The translations under genes and the position numbers were made by a program. Source: Hyphomicrobiales bacterium (GTDB lineage Bacteria; Pseudomonadota; Alphaproteobacteria; Rhizobiales; TMED25). Taken from it: a stretch of 64,000 bases of DNA. Positions 62,422 through 64,000 of the stretch are shown in pieces. A model generated the notes under the pieces. It did no database searches and was not told the origin of the DNA. It saw only the letters and a program-made list of their open reading frames with translations. Each line of letters begins with the position of its first letter. The first letter of the stretch is position 1. The DNA is taken from NCBI GenBank assembly GCA_029245795.1, contig JAQWOP010000024.1, positions 163,258-227,257 on the forward strand, given 5' to 3'.

Positions 62422-63459
62422 TTATTTTATTATATCACTGTATCCAACAATACCATTATTAGTTTCAGCATTATATATTGCACGACCTATAGACCGAGTT
62501 AAAGTATCTGAAGACAATGACCCAATAGTAGTCAAAAAATGGTCTGAAACTTCTAACTTTTTTTCACAACTGCTTATAACAAAAGTAAGATCACCATCTA
62601 AAGGAGTACCAACAGGCCTAATAGCTCTACTTAATCCAGAAATACTCATCTTTGCAATCTTGCTAAGGTTTAATTTTGATAATTCAATATTTGTTGCGAT
62701 CACAGATATAGTGGTATTTTTTCCAGCTTGTTTCTGATTTCCATTGATTGATGTATCAAAAATATTATTATCAGCATTATATTTCTCTAAATTCTTATAA
62801 TATTTTCTTATATTTCCTCCAAGTTCATTTTCACGTTCATAAATACTTGAATATAATATATTAGTACCGGGAATAACTGTTGAGCCAAAAGAATTAACAA
62901 TTGTTAAAGCACCAATTATAGATCCATCGGACATCATAATAGATGCACTACCCTGCCCTCCCTTAATTGAACCAGCTCTAGCGCCATACCCAGCACCATA
63001 ATTTCCTAAACCAAAATCTCTACTCGCGTTATGATAAGCTTGATTTGCAAGTTTGGTATATATCTTTGATGAAATATTCTGAGATATCTCCTCGCTTAAA
63101 TCATATATTGCTGCACATGGAACAATCGGTATAGAAATATTTGAATTTCTTATTTTATAACCTCTTTGTTCAATATGGAGAATATCAACAATCTCTGATG
63201 CTGCAGCAAGTCCATATACTGATCCGCCACTCAACACAATACCATCAATAAATTCGACTGTATTTTCTGGGCGTAACAATTCAATCTCTCTCGAAGCTGG
63301 GGCTCCTCCGATCACTTCCAATGACGCTTTAAACTTCTTAGATAATTTTATATATGTAACCCCAGTCATTAACTCCATATTTTCAGAATTACCTACTTGT
63401 ATCCCTCCAATATCCGTTATGAGATTTCTATTTCCTGAAGTAATTTTTGATTCAGTCAT
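62422..63459 (-). CDS. P1 family peptidase (DmpA/NylC-like Ntn hydrolase)
   Basis: A 345-residue Ntn-type hydrolase that activates itself by self-cleavage. The putative cleavage point is Asn248-Thr249 in GKNTTISVIATN, giving a new N-terminal Thr nucleophile as in NylC-like enzymes. Other blocks are TGVTYI, GGAPASRE, DGIVLSGGSVYGLAAASE, GNYGAGYGARAG and GLSRAIRPVGTPLDGD. Known members act on beta-peptides, D-amino-acid amides and nylon oligomers. The substrate here is unknown. It diverges from rpmH across 159 AT-rich bases. Confidence 0.87.
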   Translation of the reverse strand: MTESKITSGNRNLITDIGGIQVGNSENMELMTGVTYIKLSKKFKASLEVIGGAPASREIELLRPENTVEFIDGIVLSGGSVYGLAAASEIVDILHIEQRGYKIRNSNISIPIVPCAAIYDLSEEISQNISSKIYTKLANQAYHNASRDFGLGNYGAGYGARAGSIKGGQGSASIMMSDGSIIGALTIVNSFGSTVIPGTNILYSSIYERENELGGNIRKYYKNLEKYNADNNIFDTSINGNQKQAGKNTTISVIATNIELSKLNLSKIAKMSISGLSRAIRPVGTPLDGDLTFVISSCEKKLEVSDHFLTTIGSLSSDTLTRSIGRAIYNAETNNGIVGYSDIIK

Positions 63460-63618
63460 AAGAGATTTAAGTTCCTATAAAAAATATTTTTTATTTTTTA
63501 ATATTAAGAACATAATATTTTAAATTTTATCATTATTAAATAAATATTATTTTTTGTTTATGTTTTATATATATTATTGTATAGATTATCTTAATTTATT
63601 TTTTAAGGAGTAATAAAA

Positions 63619-63753
63619 GTGAAGCGTACCTATCAACCCAGCGTGCTTGTTAGAAAGAGAAGGCATGGATTCAGGGCAAGGAAAGCAACGAACGGTGGCC
63701 TTAAAGTCTTGACAAGGAGACGTGCTAAGGGCAGGAAGCGTCTATCAGCATAG
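63619..63753 (+). CDS. rpmH: 50S ribosomal protein L34
   Basis: A 44-residue, highly basic ribosomal protein with KRTYQPS at the start, then [15 protein letters not shown] and [12 protein letters not shown]. The start is GTG 63619 with AAGGAG eight bases upstream. It is followed 22 bases later by rnpA, the universal pair. The 159-base gap before it is AT-rich; I see no DnaA boxes there. Confidence 0.97.
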   Translation: MKRTYQPSVLVRKRRHGFRARKATNGGLKVLTRRRAKGRKRLSA

Positions 63754-63775
63754 CCTTTAATAGAAATATAATCTA

Positions 63776-64000
63776 ATGGAACACTTAACAAAGAGAAACG
63801 ATTTTATAAAAGCATCGAGAGGTCAAAAGTCTGTCACTCCATCTTTTGTCCTATTAAAACATATGCGTGATTTCTCTGAAAATTCATCCCCAAAAATTGG
63901 TTATACAGCATCAAAAAAAATTGGAACTGCAGTTATAAGGAATAGAGCTAAACGTCGATTAAGATCAGCGGCAGTTGAAACAATATTCAAAAGAGCAGAA
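63776..64000 (+). CDS. rnpA: Ribonuclease P protein component, N-terminal part (cut by window edge)
   Basis: Protein subunit of RNase P, which matures tRNA 5' ends. Seventy-five residues are present: LTKRNDFIKASRG, a FVLL strand, IGYTASKKIGTAVIRNRAKRRLR (the RNR motif that binds RNA). The frame is open to the window end. ATG 63776. It follows rpmH. Confidence 0.95.
   Translation, partial: MEHLTKRNDFIKASRGQKSVTPSFVLLKHMRDFSENSSPKIGYTASKKIGTAVIRNRAKRRLRSAAVETIFKRAE

Noticed and set aside
62237..62737. 166-codon plus-strand frame spanning the CMD and P1 peptidase genes
   Set aside because: It crosses the junction of two well-supported genes on the other strand and contains no domain.
63460..63618. 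Replication origin upstream of rpmH
   Set aside because: The spacer is AT-rich, but I saw no DnaA boxes (TTATCCACA-like), and dnaA is not adjacent.
1..64000. CRISPR arrays, insertion sequences, prophage genes, long repeats
   Set aside because: None was visible on reading the window; the only repeats seen are short AT-rich tracts such as the (AT)n run near 15755-15770.

Overview
The window looks like part of the chromosome of a small-genome, AT-rich alphaproteobacterium, most likely a free-living marine type. Sampled lines are roughly 30-36% GC. The alphaproteobacterial assignment rests on gene order and gene form: a chorismate mutase next to hisC, then metX-metW; infC-rpmI-rplT-pheS-pheT-lepA; an rnd-lptC-lptA-lptB-rpoN operon; SRP RNA-dnaX-ybaB-recR; a DnaX without the usual zinc cysteines; murA-hisD-maf-yacG; and a leucyl aminopeptidase followed by an NlpC/P60 hydrolase. 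Genes are tightly packed. Convergent neighbours often overlap by 4-13 bases, and no gap exceeds 200 bases. I see no phage, transposon, CRISPR array or plasmid gene. The exact lineage cannot be fixed from sequence alone.

Layout. 1-6149: aromatic amino acid genes (hisC fragment, chorismate mutase) diverge from metX-metW-gloB; a thiolase and an MFS transporter follow. 6241-8089: a two-gene block (SelO protein AMPylase and a DUF2237 protein) with clearly higher GC (about 45-48% in sampled lines), abutting tRNA-Ser; probably acquired. 8149-15725: mepA, lepA, pheT, pheS, rplT, rpmI and infC; infC appears to start at AUA. 15795-21515: an epimerase/glycosyltransferase fusion, queG, a glutathione transferase, uppP and an NDUFA9-like gene that has no canonical start codon. 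21678-25564: RNase D, LptC/A/B and sigma-54. 25603-37861: an accessory catabolic region with an ACMSD-type amidohydrolase, an AhpD-like protein, three Gfo/Idh/MocA oxidoreductases, a TauD-type dioxygenase, TerC, a MmgE/PrpD enzyme, a mandelate racemase/muconate lactonizing family enzyme and a complete TRAP transporter (dctPQM). 37892-44871: tRNA-Phe, yacG, a hypothetical membrane protein, maf, hisD, murA, a 46-residue basic protein, tRNA-Thr, a flavodoxin-like protein, a leucyl aminopeptidase and an NlpC/P60 hydrolase. 44874-51239: a Yej-type peptide ABC importer and a membrane-anchored cytochrome c. 51363-61016: kdsB, prephenate dehydratase, SRP RNA, dnaX, ybaB, recR, rmuC, def, fmt, truA, dapE and dapD. 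61051-63459: a PEP mutase/isocitrate lyase-family enzyme, a second carboxymuconolactone decarboxylase-family protein and a P1 peptidase. 63619-64000: rpmH and the start of rnpA.

How the genes work together. Most of the window is housekeeping: translation, envelope lipopolysaccharide export, peptidoglycan, amino acids and replication. The accessory part is a substrate-uptake and breakdown region in which a TRAP importer stands next to isomerase, dehydratase and oxidoreductase families; its substrate is unknown. A second nutritional theme is peptide use: YejABEF import, leucyl aminopeptidase and the NlpC/P60 hydrolase sit together.

The observations most worth a second look are: the A9 run and A_AAA_AAG heptamer in dnaX at the position expected for making a short gamma subunit; three genes whose conserved N-termini run past any ATG/GTG/TTG codon (infC, the NDUFA9-like gene, the NlpC/P60 gene); the epimerase-glycosyltransferase fusion; the GC-shifted selO block beside tRNA-Ser; and the uncharacterised TRAP-linked catabolic region. 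I found no wholly new system that I could defend.
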